Origin: CAZEFK01 sp964511405
Lineage (GTDB): Bacteria; Pseudomonadota; Alphaproteobacteria; Elsterales; Elsteraceae
Assembly (NCBI GenBank): GCA_964511405.1
Contig: CAZEFK010000124.1
Location: 1 to 21,746 of the forward strand
Direction: 5' to 3'
DNA: 21,746 nt
The notes under the pieces are model-generated. The model did no database searches, was not told the origin of the DNA, and saw only the letters and a program-made list of their open reading frames with translations. Positions 7,534 to 14,286 of the stretch are shown piece by piece. Position 1 is the stretch's first letter; each line of letters begins with the position of its first letter. The position numbers and the translations under genes are program-made.

Positions 7534-7551
7534 GTGTGGAATGATACACAC
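7534..7551. promoter_or_regulatory. Inverted repeat at hicA start, putative HicB operator
   Basis: GTGTG (7534-7538) and CACAC (7547-7551) form a perfect 5-bp inverted repeat with an 8-bp spacer immediately upstream of the hicA ATG. The position suits autorepression by the HicB ribbon-helix-helix domain. Inferred from location and symmetry. Confidence 0.4.
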
Positions 7552-7617
7552 AAATAGCTGGCCAGTCAACGTCCAATGCCTGAGGACCGGTGACCACGCC
7601 ACACTCCGCGCCCACGG

Positions 7618-8445
7618 TCAGCTGTTCACCAGGTTCGGATCCCGGCCGACACGGCCCTCCGGCCGATCGAGCGCGGCAAGCGCCGCCAAGTCGTCCGCAT
7701 CAAGCGTGAAGTCCAGGCTCGCATAGTTTTCGCGGATGCGGACGGGCGACTCTGACCGGGTCACCACCGACAGGCCCAGATCGAGGTGCCAGCGCAGCAC
7801 GACCTGCGCCCAGCTGCGCTTGTGCTTGGCCGCTACGGCGGCGATCGTCGGGTCGTCGGTCAGCCGTCCGCGCCCGAGCGGGCTCCAGGATTGCGTGACG
7901 ATGCCGTGCTGCGCATGGAACTCACGCAAGGTCTGTTGCTGGAAGTTCGGGTGCAGCTCGATCTGGTTGACGGCCGGCACGATGCCGACCTCGTCGAACA
8001 GCCGCTGCAGATGCTCGGGCGTGAAGTTCGACACGCCGATCGACCGCGCCCGCCCTTCTTGCTTGAGCCGCGCCAGGGCGCGCCAAGTCTCGACATAGCG
8101 GTCGCGGCCCGGGCACGGCCAATGCACCAGGTAGAGATCGACGGCATCCAGGCCAAGCAGCCCCAGGCTCTTGTCGAATGCCCGCAGCGGCTGGTCGAAG
8201 CCGTGGTCGTCGCTGGCGAGCTTGGTCGTGACGAACACGGCATCGCGCGCGACCACCCCCGCCCGGAGGGCCTGGCCGACCTCGGCCTCATTGCCGTAGC
8301 CGGCGGCCGTGTCGATCAGGCGGAAGCCCGCTTCGAGCGCGGTGATGACGGTGGCTGTCGTGCCGCCGGGCGGAACCTGCCAGACGCCGAAGCCGAGCTG
8401 GGGCATCGTTTGGCCGTCGTTCAGGGTAAAGCGCTTGTTGTCCAT
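7618..8445 (-). CDS. Aldo/keto reductase
   Basis: A 275-aa NADPH-dependent aldo/keto reductase, resembling the 2,5-diketo-D-gluconate reductase type (AKR5-like) by size and motifs. The catalytic tetrad is complete: Asp45 in LIDTAAGYGNE, Tyr50, Lys75 in VTTKLAS and His108 in LVHWP. Also present are IGVSNF, NQIELHP and, near the C-terminus, VVTRSESPVRIREN, the family's coenzyme-phosphate binding stretch. The start at 8445 overlaps the 3' end of the LacI repressor gene by 25 nt, so they form one transcription unit with the repressor first. The substrate is probably a sugar-derived aldehyde or keto acid, judged from the LacI and sugar-type binding-protein context. It cannot be fixed from sequence. 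Confidence 0.93.
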   Translation of the reverse strand: MDNKRFTLNDGQTMPQLGFGVWQVPPGGTTATVITALEAGFRLIDTAAGYGNEAEVGQALRAGVVARDAVFVTTKLASDDHGFDQPLRAFDKSLGLLGLDAVDLYLVHWPCPGRDRYVETWRALARLKQEGRARSIGVSNFTPEHLQRLFDEVGIVPAVNQIELHPNFQQQTLREFHAQHGIVTQSWSPLGRGRLTDDPTIAAVAAKHKRSWAQVVLRWHLDLGLSVVTRSESPVRIRENYASLDFTLDADDLAALAALDRPEGRVGRDPNLVNS

Positions 8446-9485
8446 GAGGGGGATCTCGCTGTGGCGGGGGGCTGGGCCGAGCGGCGGACGACCAACCCGG
8501 GATCGATCAGGACCGTCATCGGCTCGGGCAGATCGGTCCCGGCCTCGATCAGGGACATGAGGCGAGCGACGGCCTGCTCGCTGACGCCGCTGGCCGAGTA
8601 GCCGACGGTGGTGAGCGGGACGCTCAGATAGGCCGCACTCTCGATGTCGTCGAAGCCGCCGACCGAGAGGTCGACGGGGACGCCGATGCCGTGGTCCCGG
8701 CACCAGCCCATGACCCCGATGGCGATCGGGTCCGACGACCCGAGGACCGCCGTCGGCTTCGGGTTCAAGCCGGCGAGCGCGCCCGCCGCTTCGTAGCCGC
8801 TTGCCGCCGTGTTGTGCCCGCGCGGACAGACCACGAGCGCGTCGTCGAACGGGATGCCATGGGCGCGCAGCGCATCCTGGTAGCCGGCCAGCTTGCGGAA
8901 GTCGCCATTGCGCTGGCAGACGTCGACCAGCGCGATGCGGCGGTGGCCGAGCTCGATCATGTGGCTGGTGAGCTTTGCCATGCCGGTGCGATCGTCGACC
9001 GAGACCAGGTCGACGGCCTGGCCGGGCGTGCCGGACAGCAGGACCACGGGAAATCCCGCCTGCCGCAACGATACCAGATGCTCGACCCGGCCGAGGTCGG
9101 ACGGATAGATCAGGATCCCTTCGACCTGATGCGCGCGCAGGGCATCCACGACGATCTTTTCGCGCTCGTGGTCGCCGTTGGCCGCCATCAGCATCATGCG
9201 GTATCCGCGGCCTTCCAGGCGACGCTCGATCAGCTGGGCGCACTGCGCCAGGATCGGGCTGAGGAGGTGGCTCAGCACCACGCCGACCATGCGCGAGTTG
9301 TTGCTGGCGAGCGAGCGCGCCAGGGCATTCGGCAGGTAGTTCAGCTGGCGTGCGGCATCGAGGATGATCTTGCGGGTGCTGCGCGGCACCTTCTCGCCGC
9401 CACGCAGGGCCACGGACACCGTATTGATCGAGAAGCCGGTCTTCTCCGCGATGTCCTTCAGCCGCGTCCGCCCTCGCGGCTTCAT
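8421..9485 (-). CDS. LacI family transcriptional repressor
   Basis: A 354-aa sugar-responsive repressor. The N-terminal HTH and hinge (about 5-60) reads RLKDIAEKTGFSINTVSVAL, then VPRSTRKIILDAARQLNYLPN and ALARSLASN, a textbook LacI pattern. The rest is a periplasmic-binding-protein-like effector domain with VGVVLSHLLSPI, SVDDRTGMAKLTSHMIELGHRRIA and VGGFDDIESAAYLSVPLTTV. The ATG at 9485 was preferred over upstream in-frame starts because AAGGGG lies about six bases before it. The gene is transcribed with the aldo/keto reductase and divergently from the binding-protein operon. Two related palindromes in the 223-bp spacer are its probable operators, implying autoregulation plus control of the divergent operon. 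Confidence 0.93.
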   Translation of the reverse strand: MKPRGRTRLKDIAEKTGFSINTVSVALRGGEKVPRSTRKIILDAARQLNYLPNALARSLASNNSRMVGVVLSHLLSPILAQCAQLIERRLEGRGYRMMLMAANGDHEREKIVVDALRAHQVEGILIYPSDLGRVEHLVSLRQAGFPVVLLSGTPGQAVDLVSVDDRTGMAKLTSHMIELGHRRIALVDVCQRNGDFRKLAGYQDALRAHGIPFDDALVVCPRGHNTAASGYEAAGALAGLNPKPTAVLGSSDPIAIGVMGWCRDHGIGVPVDLSVGGFDDIESAAYLSVPLTTVGYSASGVSEQAVARLMSLIEAGTDLPEPMTVLIDPGLVVRRSAQPPATARSPSWTTSALP

Positions 9486-9554
9486 TCCGGCCCCTTCCGC
9501 CATCCGGGCATGTCCACCACCTCGATCCAATCGTTCGGCGACCGGTGTCATCGC

Positions 9555-9574
9555 TCGGATTAGCGCTTAACCGA
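9555..9574. promoter_or_regulatory. LacI-type operator candidate O1
   Basis: TCGGATTAGCGCTTAACCGA is a 20-bp palindrome with 8 of 10 symmetric pairs matching and a central CpG, as expected for LacI-family operators. It lies 70 bp upstream of the repressor start. Its core shares 12 of 16 bases with the second candidate at 9635-9650. Confidence 0.5.
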
Positions 9575-9634
9575 CAACGTAGACGAGGGTCCCTCCGATG
9601 GTCAACGGCTGCGGCACATGGGGCAGAAAATGGT

Positions 9635-9650
9635 GGATGAGCGTTAATCC
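9635..9650. promoter_or_regulatory. LacI-type operator candidate O2
   Basis: GGATGAGCGTTAATCC has 6 of 8 symmetric pairs matching about a central CG. With the copy at 9557-9572 it shares the consensus GGATnAGCGnTnAnCC. The centres are 78 bp apart, compatible with looping between two repressor dimers. It lies about 58 bp upstream of the binding-protein ATG. Confidence 0.42.
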
Positions 9651-9708
9651 TGGACGAGGCGGGCTCCGGGTGGTAAGCCGAGTCCCAAGAGCCAAGGGAG
9701 GGGACGCC

Positions 9709-10962
9709 ATGGCCAGTTTTCGGACGGCGGCCTGGACGACGGCGATCGCGGCGCTGCTCGTCGGGCCTGGGGCGCAGGCCGCGGAAACCATCGTCTGGTG
9801 GGCGCCGAACTGGCAGCAGGCGCGCGCCGAAGCGGTGGTCAAGGACTTCCACGCGGCCAACCCGGATATCGACGTCAAGCTCGAGATCACGGTGGCTGAC
9901 GGGCTTCAAAATCGCGTGATGACGACCCTGCGCGGCGGCTCGCCGCCCGACGTGATCGAAGCCAACTCCACCTGGACGGTGGCGTTCGCGGCGACCGGCG
10001 CATTGATCGACCTCGACGACTGGGCCCAGCGGGTGAAGCTCGACAGAGCCGATTTCCTGCCCGCGGCGCTCAAGCTCGCGAGCTGGAAGGGCAAGCTGTA
10101 CGGCCTGCCGTACCGCGCCCACGGCCTGGGGATGATCTACAATAAGGGGCTGTATCGCGAGGCCGGCCTGGATCCCGACAAGCCGCCGCAGACTTGGCCC
10201 GAGCTGCTGTCCGCGGCCAAGGCGCTCACCCGCCTCAACGCCAAGGGCGCCCAGCAATATGGCCTGGGCATCGTCGGCGGCGGCGAAGTGTTCAACATGT
10301 TGAGCAACGCCCTGCCGTTCATCTGGATGAACGGCGGCGACCTGGTCTCGGCCGACGGCCGCACGGCGGTCGCCAACCAGCCGGCGGCGGTCGAGGGGGC
10401 GGCGTTCTACACGTCGCTGTACACCGCCGAGGGCGTGACGCCGCCCTCGACGTTGCAGAACGACGGCTTGGCCCTGCGCCGGCTGTTCGTCAACGGCACC
10501 ATCGCCCAGTATTTCGGCGGCCAGTTCGACCTGCCGGTGATCCAGCAGGAGGCGCCCGGCATCGAGTTCGGGGTGGCGCCGCTGCCGCATCCGCCGGGCA
10601 AGGCTTCGACCAGCCTGCTCGGCTCCTGGTGCTTCATGGTGCCCAAGCAATCGCGCCACATCGAGGCGTCGCTCAAGCTGCTGGCGTTCCTGGCGCAGCC
10701 GACGGTGATGGGGGCCTATACGGACACCTTCCCGGCGCGCATCAGCGCCATGTCGCTGCCGCGGTTCGACGCGCCGCTGCTCCAGGGCTATCGCAAGCTC
10801 GTGGCCGATACCCGGGCGACGCCGGCGATCCCGGCGTGGGTCCAGATCATCCAGGTGTTCTATGACCAGATGCAGCAGATCCTGCTGAAGCGCGCCTCGC
10901 CGCAAGAGGCGATGGACCAGGCGCAGCGCAAGATGCAGGCGCTACTCGACAAGCAAGGTTGA
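9709..10962 (+). CDS. Sugar-type ABC transporter periplasmic substrate-binding protein
   Basis: A 417-aa extracellular solute-binding protein of the family 1 (maltose/sn-glycerol-3-phosphate) type. A Sec signal peptide is clear: a short Arg-containing N-terminus, a hydrophobic core TTAIAALLVG, and a likely cleavage after AQA around residue 24. There is no lipobox cysteine, so it should be free in the periplasm. Mature segments typical of the family include IVWWAPNWQQARAEAVVKDF, ANPDIDVKLE, SPPDVIEA, YGLPYRAHGLGMIYNKGLY and the SLLGSWCFMVP region. The ATG has GGGAGGGG just upstream. It is the first gene of a plus-strand operon under probable LacI control. No permease or ATPase follows, which is unusual; those parts must be encoded elsewhere. 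The LacI context suggests a sugar ligand. Confidence 0.92.
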   Translation: MASFRTAAWTTAIAALLVGPGAQAAETIVWWAPNWQQARAEAVVKDFHAANPDIDVKLEITVADGLQNRVMTTLRGGSPPDVIEANSTWTVAFAATGALIDLDDWAQRVKLDRADFLPAALKLASWKGKLYGLPYRAHGLGMIYNKGLYREAGLDPDKPPQTWPELLSAAKALTRLNAKGAQQYGLGIVGGGEVFNMLSNALPFIWMNGGDLVSADGRTAVANQPAAVEGAAFYTSLYTAEGVTPPSTLQNDGLALRRLFVNGTIAQYFGGQFDLPVIQQEAPGIEFGVAPLPHPPGKASTSLLGSWCFMVPKQSRHIEASLKLLAFLAQPTVMGAYTDTFPARISAMSLPRFDAPLLQGYRKLVADTRATPAIPAWVQIIQVFYDQMQQILLKRASPQEAMDQAQRKMQALLDKQG

Positions 10963-11005
10963 CCATCGGCTGTCCAAGCAGGACGGCGCAGAAGGAGTGC
11001 GTTCC

Positions 11006-11497
11006 ATGGCAGGCATCACCAGCATCGGCCATATCGCCGTGCGCACGCGCGACGTCGCCCGCAGCGTCGCGTTCTACAAGGCGGCGGGGCTGGAGGAGGT
11101 CCTGCACCTCACCTACCAGGACGGCTCGCTGTGGCTGGTCTACATGCGGGTCAGCGACACCCAATTCATCGAGATCTTCCCGGACGGCGACGATAACCCC
11201 GTGCCCGCGCCGTCGGCCACCGGTGTCAACCACCTGTGCCTGACCGTCGACGATCTCGACGCCTTTATCGCCGCGCTGGCGGATCGCGGCATCCCGCTCG
11301 CTCGCCCGCGCACGGCCGGCGGTCCGGACGGCAATCGCGGCGCCTGGATCACCGATCCCGACGGCAACCGGATCGAGCTGATGGAGATGGCCCCCGGCTG
11401 CATCCAGTACGAGGCGGTCAAGCGGCTGAAAGCCGGCGCATCGGACCCGGCGGTCGTGCGGTCCGACCGCATGCCGCCGGCCCCGGTGGCGCGCTGA
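11006..11497 (+). CDS. VOC superfamily (glyoxalase/dioxygenase-fold) protein
   Basis: A 163-aa vicinal-oxygen-chelate protein with two beta-alpha-beta-beta-beta modules. The four expected metal ligands are present: His9 in IGHIAV, Glu56 in FIEIF, His76 in VNHLCLTV and Glu124 in NRIELMEM, followed by the family-typical end of module 2. It is therefore likely a metal-dependent enzyme such as a lyase, isomerase, epimerase or dioxygenase. The ATG at 11006 has GAAGGAG eight bases upstream; an in-frame GTG lies three codons earlier. It begins 43 bp after the binding-protein gene and ends 10 bp before the propeller gene, consistent with one operon. The C-terminal 30 residues are Pro/Ala-rich and probably disordered. 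Confidence 0.9.
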   Translation: MAGITSIGHIAVRTRDVARSVAFYKAAGLEEVLHLTYQDGSLWLVYMRVSDTQFIEIFPDGDDNPVPAPSATGVNHLCLTVDDLDAFIAALADRGIPLARPRTAGGPDGNRGAWITDPDGNRIELMEMAPGCIQYEAVKRLKAGASDPAVVRSDRMPPAPVAR

Positions 11498-11507
11498 GGA
11501 CGGGACG

Positions 11508-12431
11508 ATGTCATTGCTCAACACCCAGCGTCCGCCCATGGACAAGCGCCGGCGCCTCCGGGACGGGCAGGTCTCGGAACTGACGGTCATCAACGCCGAC
11601 GGCAGTGGCCGCCGGGTCATCTTCGAAGCTTGCGAGCTGTTCGAGGCGCCGAATTGGACGCCCGACGGCAAGTGGCTCGTGTTCAACGCCGACGGTCGCC
11701 TCTACCGGATCTCGCCCGACGGCACCGACGGTCCGCATCGCATCAACACCGCGCCGATCGAGGACCTGAACAACGATCATTGCCTGTCGCCCGACGGCCG
11801 GACCCTCTATCTCAGCTCGCGCGACCGGCATCTGCACGCCGTGCCGCTGGAGGGCGGGCAGCCGCGGCGGCTGTCGCCCGACCAGGCCTGCGAGCGGCAG
11901 TTCATCTACTATCTGCATGGCGTGTCGCCGGACGGCCAAACGCTAGCCTTCGTCGGCTACGAGAAGTCGGCCGAGGGCAAGCAGATCACGACGATCTGCA
12001 CCATGCCCGCCGCCGGCGGCCCGATCCGGGAATTGACCGACAAGCGGTACTTGGTCGATGGGCCGGAGTTCTCGCCGGACGGCGCCTGGATCTACTTCAA
12101 CTCCGAAGAGGCGGCCACCCAGCCGGGGCATGCGCAGATCTTCCGCATGCGTCCGGACGGCTCGGGGATGCAGCAGATCACCTTCGACGAGCGGGTCAAC
12201 TGGTTCCCCCACTTCTCGCCCGACGGTTCGATGGTGGCCTATCTCAGCTTTCCCGCCGGCACCATCGGCCACCCGGCCGACAAGCACTGCTTCATCCGGA
12301 TCATGGACCCCGATGGCGGCAATCGCCGCGACCTCGACGGGTTTCTGGGCGGGCAGGGCACGATCAACGTCAACTCGTGGGCGCCGGACAGCAAGCGCCT
12401 AGCCTATGTGACCTATCCGATCATCGGTTGA
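11508..12431 (+). CDS. TolB-like beta-propeller (WD40-like PD40 repeat) protein
   Basis: A 307-aa protein built of PD40-type propeller blades. At least six xPDGxxLxF-type repeats are visible: TPDGKWLVF, SPDGRTLYL, SPDGQTLAF, SPDGAWIYF, SPDGSMVAY and APDSKRLAY. Intervening ADGSGRRV, PDGSGMQQIT and DPDGGNRRDL strands add to the pattern. No signal peptide is seen, so unlike true TolB it is probably cytoplasmic. Oligogalacturonate lyase has a related propeller, but that enzyme is longer and I cannot identify its catalytic residues here. The gene starts 10 bp after the VOC gene, with GGACGGGACG upstream of the ATG, and ends the operon. A role in handling the sugar or sugar acid taken up by the binding protein is inferred. 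Confidence 0.85.
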   Translation: MSLLNTQRPPMDKRRRLRDGQVSELTVINADGSGRRVIFEACELFEAPNWTPDGKWLVFNADGRLYRISPDGTDGPHRINTAPIEDLNNDHCLSPDGRTLYLSSRDRHLHAVPLEGGQPRRLSPDQACERQFIYYLHGVSPDGQTLAFVGYEKSAEGKQITTICTMPAAGGPIRELTDKRYLVDGPEFSPDGAWIYFNSEEAATQPGHAQIFRMRPDGSGMQQITFDERVNWFPHFSPDGSMVAYLSFPAGTIGHPADKHCFIRIMDPDGGNRRDLDGFLGGQGTINVNSWAPDSKRLAYVTYPIIG

Positions 12432-12432
12432 C

Positions 12433-12546
12433 TTAAAGCCGCGCAGCCAGGCTCAGAACCGCAACGAACGTCTTGGTGATCCGCCCACCGAAATCGCGGT
12501 TGATCAGGGCCGCGATCTCGCCGAACAGTACACGGCCTTTGCCCGC
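12433..12546 (-). pseudogene. Possible C-terminal remnant of an unidentified gene
   Basis: Just downstream of the GntR gene, and in another frame, the minus strand reads about 35 protein-like residues ending in a TAA stop. They include GEIAALINRDFGG followed by TKTFVAVLSLAARL. There is no start codon or ribosome site, and the frame runs into the GntR gene. This suggests the tail of a gene whose 5' part was lost. It could equally be a chance open frame in GC-rich DNA. The family was not recognised. Confidence 0.2.
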
Positions 12547-13232
12547 TATGTCCGCAGGACGGACGGCATGCGGTCCAGCTGCATGCTCTGCTTCTGGATC
12601 AGGGCGTGCTCGCGGAACAGGAACTCGGCGCGGAAGCCGTCGCCGGCGGCGATGGCGTCGACGATGGCGTGGTGCTGGCGGTGGGCGTGAAACAGCAGGT
12701 CGAAGATCGCGGTCGCCGCCATGTTGGCGAAGGCGATGGTGAGCGGTGCTGTGAACGGCACCAGGTTGCAGCGCGCAGCCAGGTCACTCAGCAGGCGGCG
12801 CTCGGCACCGTCCAGCACCAGCCGGTGGAAGCGGTCATTCATGGTGCCGTAAGCCAGCTCGTCGGCCTCGGCCAACGCGCGGTTGGCGAAGATCCGGTCG
12901 CCCTCGGCCAGGCATGACCGAAGTTCGGCGAGCAGGGCCGGCGACGCGCCGCGCTCGGCGAGGACGCGCGCCGCCAGGCCTTCCAGGGCGGCGCGCAGCT
13001 CCAGCGCTTCCAGGCTTTCCTGCGGGGTGAAGCCGCGCACGGCATAGCCGCGCCGCCCCGATGCGACCAGCAGCCCGTCCTGCGCCAGCACCGGCAGCGC
13101 CTGGCGCACCGGCGTGCGCGACAGCCCCAGCCGCTCGGCCAGCTCGGCCTCGCGCACCCGGGCGCCGGGCGCCAGCTCGCCGCGCAGGATCATCTCGCGG
13201 ATGCGCAGGGTGGCGACGGTTTGCTGCTTCAT
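12546..13232 (-). CDS. GntR family (FCD subgroup) regulator, VanR-like by position
   Basis: A 228-aa regulator with the N-terminal GntR winged helix: ATLRIREMILRGELAPGARV, then LAERLGLSRTPVRQALPVLA (32-51) and a wing RRGYAVRGF. The C-terminal FCD domain has RAALEGLAAR, a DRFHRLVLDGA His motif and HRQHHAIVDAIAAGD. The ATG at 13232 is family-typical. Upstream in-frame starts at 13250 and 13280 would add residues with no domain content. It is divergent from the VanB/VanA/LigBA operon across a 95-bp spacer holding two GGGATCCC palindromes, one overlapping its own start codon. Repression of the aromatic operon relieved by an aromatic acid is the likely function, as for VanR of vanillate clusters. 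The effector itself is not known. Confidence 0.9.
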   Translation of the reverse strand: MKQQTVATLRIREMILRGELAPGARVREAELAERLGLSRTPVRQALPVLAQDGLLVASGRRGYAVRGFTPQESLEALELRAALEGLAARVLAERGASPALLAELRSCLAEGDRIFANRALAEADELAYGTMNDRFHRLVLDGAERRLLSDLAARCNLVPFTAPLTIAFANMAATAIFDLLFHAHRQHHAIVDAIAAGDGFRAEFLFREHALIQKQSMQLDRMPSVLRT

Positions 13233-13242
13233 GGGATCCCGT
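13232..13242. promoter_or_regulatory. Putative GntR operator, copy 1
   Basis: TGGGATCCCGT contains the palindrome GGGATCCC and is the exact reverse complement of the element at 13283-13293. It overlaps the GntR start codon, so binding would give autorepression. The palindrome centres are 52 bp apart, about five helical turns. Confidence 0.5.
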
Positions 13243-13282
13243 ACTAGCATAGATGGCATCGCTTGCGCCGGAATTTGCATAC

Positions 13283-13293
13283 ACGGGATCCCA
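13283..13293. promoter_or_regulatory. Putative GntR operator, copy 2
   Basis: ACGGGATCCCA is the inverted partner of the copy at 13232-13242 and lies 35 bp upstream of the VanB-type reductase start. It is therefore at or just after the probable operon promoter. No other copy of GGGATCCC was noticed in the neighbouring spacers. Confidence 0.5.
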
Positions 13294-13327
13294 AACTGCG
13301 TGCTATCGCTGCGTCAGGGAGGGCGCC

Positions 13328-14272
13328 ATGCAGAGCGGCTGGATCGAGATCACCGTCACGGGCGTGCGCGACGTGGCGCCCAGGATCCGCGAAGTCCAGC
13401 TCACCGCCTCAGATGGCCGGCGGCTGCCCCGGGCCGAGGCCGGCGCCCATGTCGCGCTGCGCCTGCCCACGGCCGAGGGGCTGCTGGTCCGGCACTACTC
13501 GGTGATCGGCGACGATCCCGCTTACCGGATCGCGATCCGGCGCTCGGACCATCCCGGCGGATCGGCGTTTCTCCACGACCAGGCCGGCCCCGGCACGCGG
13601 CTCGTGATGTCCTGGCCGCGCACGGGGTTCACGCTCGACCGGCGCGACCGGCACAGCCTGCTGGTCGCCGGCGGCATCGGCATCACGCCGATCCTGGCGA
13701 TGCTGCGGAGCCTGGCGCGCCGGCGGCGGTCGTTCGAGTTGGTCTATGCCGGCCGCGGCGCCCTCGCCTATCGGGCCGAGGTCCTGGCGCTGGGCGGCGC
13801 GCGGGCCCGGATCCACGACAGCGCGGCCGACGGCCGCCTGGATCTGGCCGGCCTGCTGGCGGGCCAGCCCAATGGCACCACCGCCTATGTCTGCGGCCCC
13901 GCCGGCATGATCGCCGCCGCCCATGCCGCCGCCGCCGACCTCGGCTGGCCCCAGGCGCGCGTCCGCAGCGAGGCCTTCGCCGGCGCCGCCGCGGACGACC
14001 ATGCCTTCGAGGTCGTGCTGAACCGCTCCGGCCGGCGGCTGCGGGTCGCGGCCGGGACCACCATCCTGGACACCCTGGAGGCCGCCGGGCTGGCGCCGCT
14101 CTCGGACTGCCGGCGCGGCGAATGCGGCCTGTGCCCGCTGCCGGTGCTGTCGGCCGATGGCCCGATCCGCCACCGCGATCGCTATCTGTCGGCGGCCGAG
14201 AAGGCCTCCGGCCGCATCCTATGCCCCTGCGTCTCGCGCGTATCGGGCGACCTGCTGGTGCTCGACGCCTGA
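13328..14272 (+). CDS. vanB: VanB/phthalate-dioxygenase-reductase-type oxidoreductase (FMN, NAD, 2Fe-2S)
   Basis: A 314-aa reductase carrying electrons from NAD(P)H to the Rieske oxygenase encoded next. The domain order is that of class IA systems. An FMN domain has RHYSV at 55-59. A nucleotide domain has LLVAGGIGITPILAML at 111-126 and TAYVCGPAGM at 185-194. A C-terminal plant-type ferredoxin domain carries Cys261, Cys266, Cys269 and Cys299 in the C-x4-C-x2-C-x29-C spacing. Length is normal. The ATG has AGGGAGG upstream. It is the first gene of a four-gene operon, 14 bp before the oxygenase. The vanB symbol is by family and context; reductases of phthalate or chlorobenzoate dioxygenases look alike. 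Confidence 0.9.
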   Translation: MQSGWIEITVTGVRDVAPRIREVQLTASDGRRLPRAEAGAHVALRLPTAEGLLVRHYSVIGDDPAYRIAIRRSDHPGGSAFLHDQAGPGTRLVMSWPRTGFTLDRRDRHSLLVAGGIGITPILAMLRSLARRRRSFELVYAGRGALAYRAEVLALGGARARIHDSAADGRLDLAGLLAGQPNGTTAYVCGPAGMIAAAHAAAADLGWPQARVRSEAFAGAAADDHAFEVVLNRSGRRLRVAAGTTILDTLEAAGLAPLSDCRRGECGLCPLPVLSADGPIRHRDRYLSAAEKASGRILCPCVSRVSGDLLVLDA

Positions 14273-14286
14273 TCGGGAGGACCCTC

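Noticed and set aside
7532..7553. Upstream ATG 7553 as hicA start
   Set aside because: It would add seven residues not seen in HicA proteins and would place the inverted repeat inside the coding region.
7618..10905. A 1095-codon minus-strand frame containing the aldo/keto reductase at its end
   Set aside because: Only the last 275 codons are protein-like; the rest runs antisense to the binding-protein gene and out of frame through the LacI gene.
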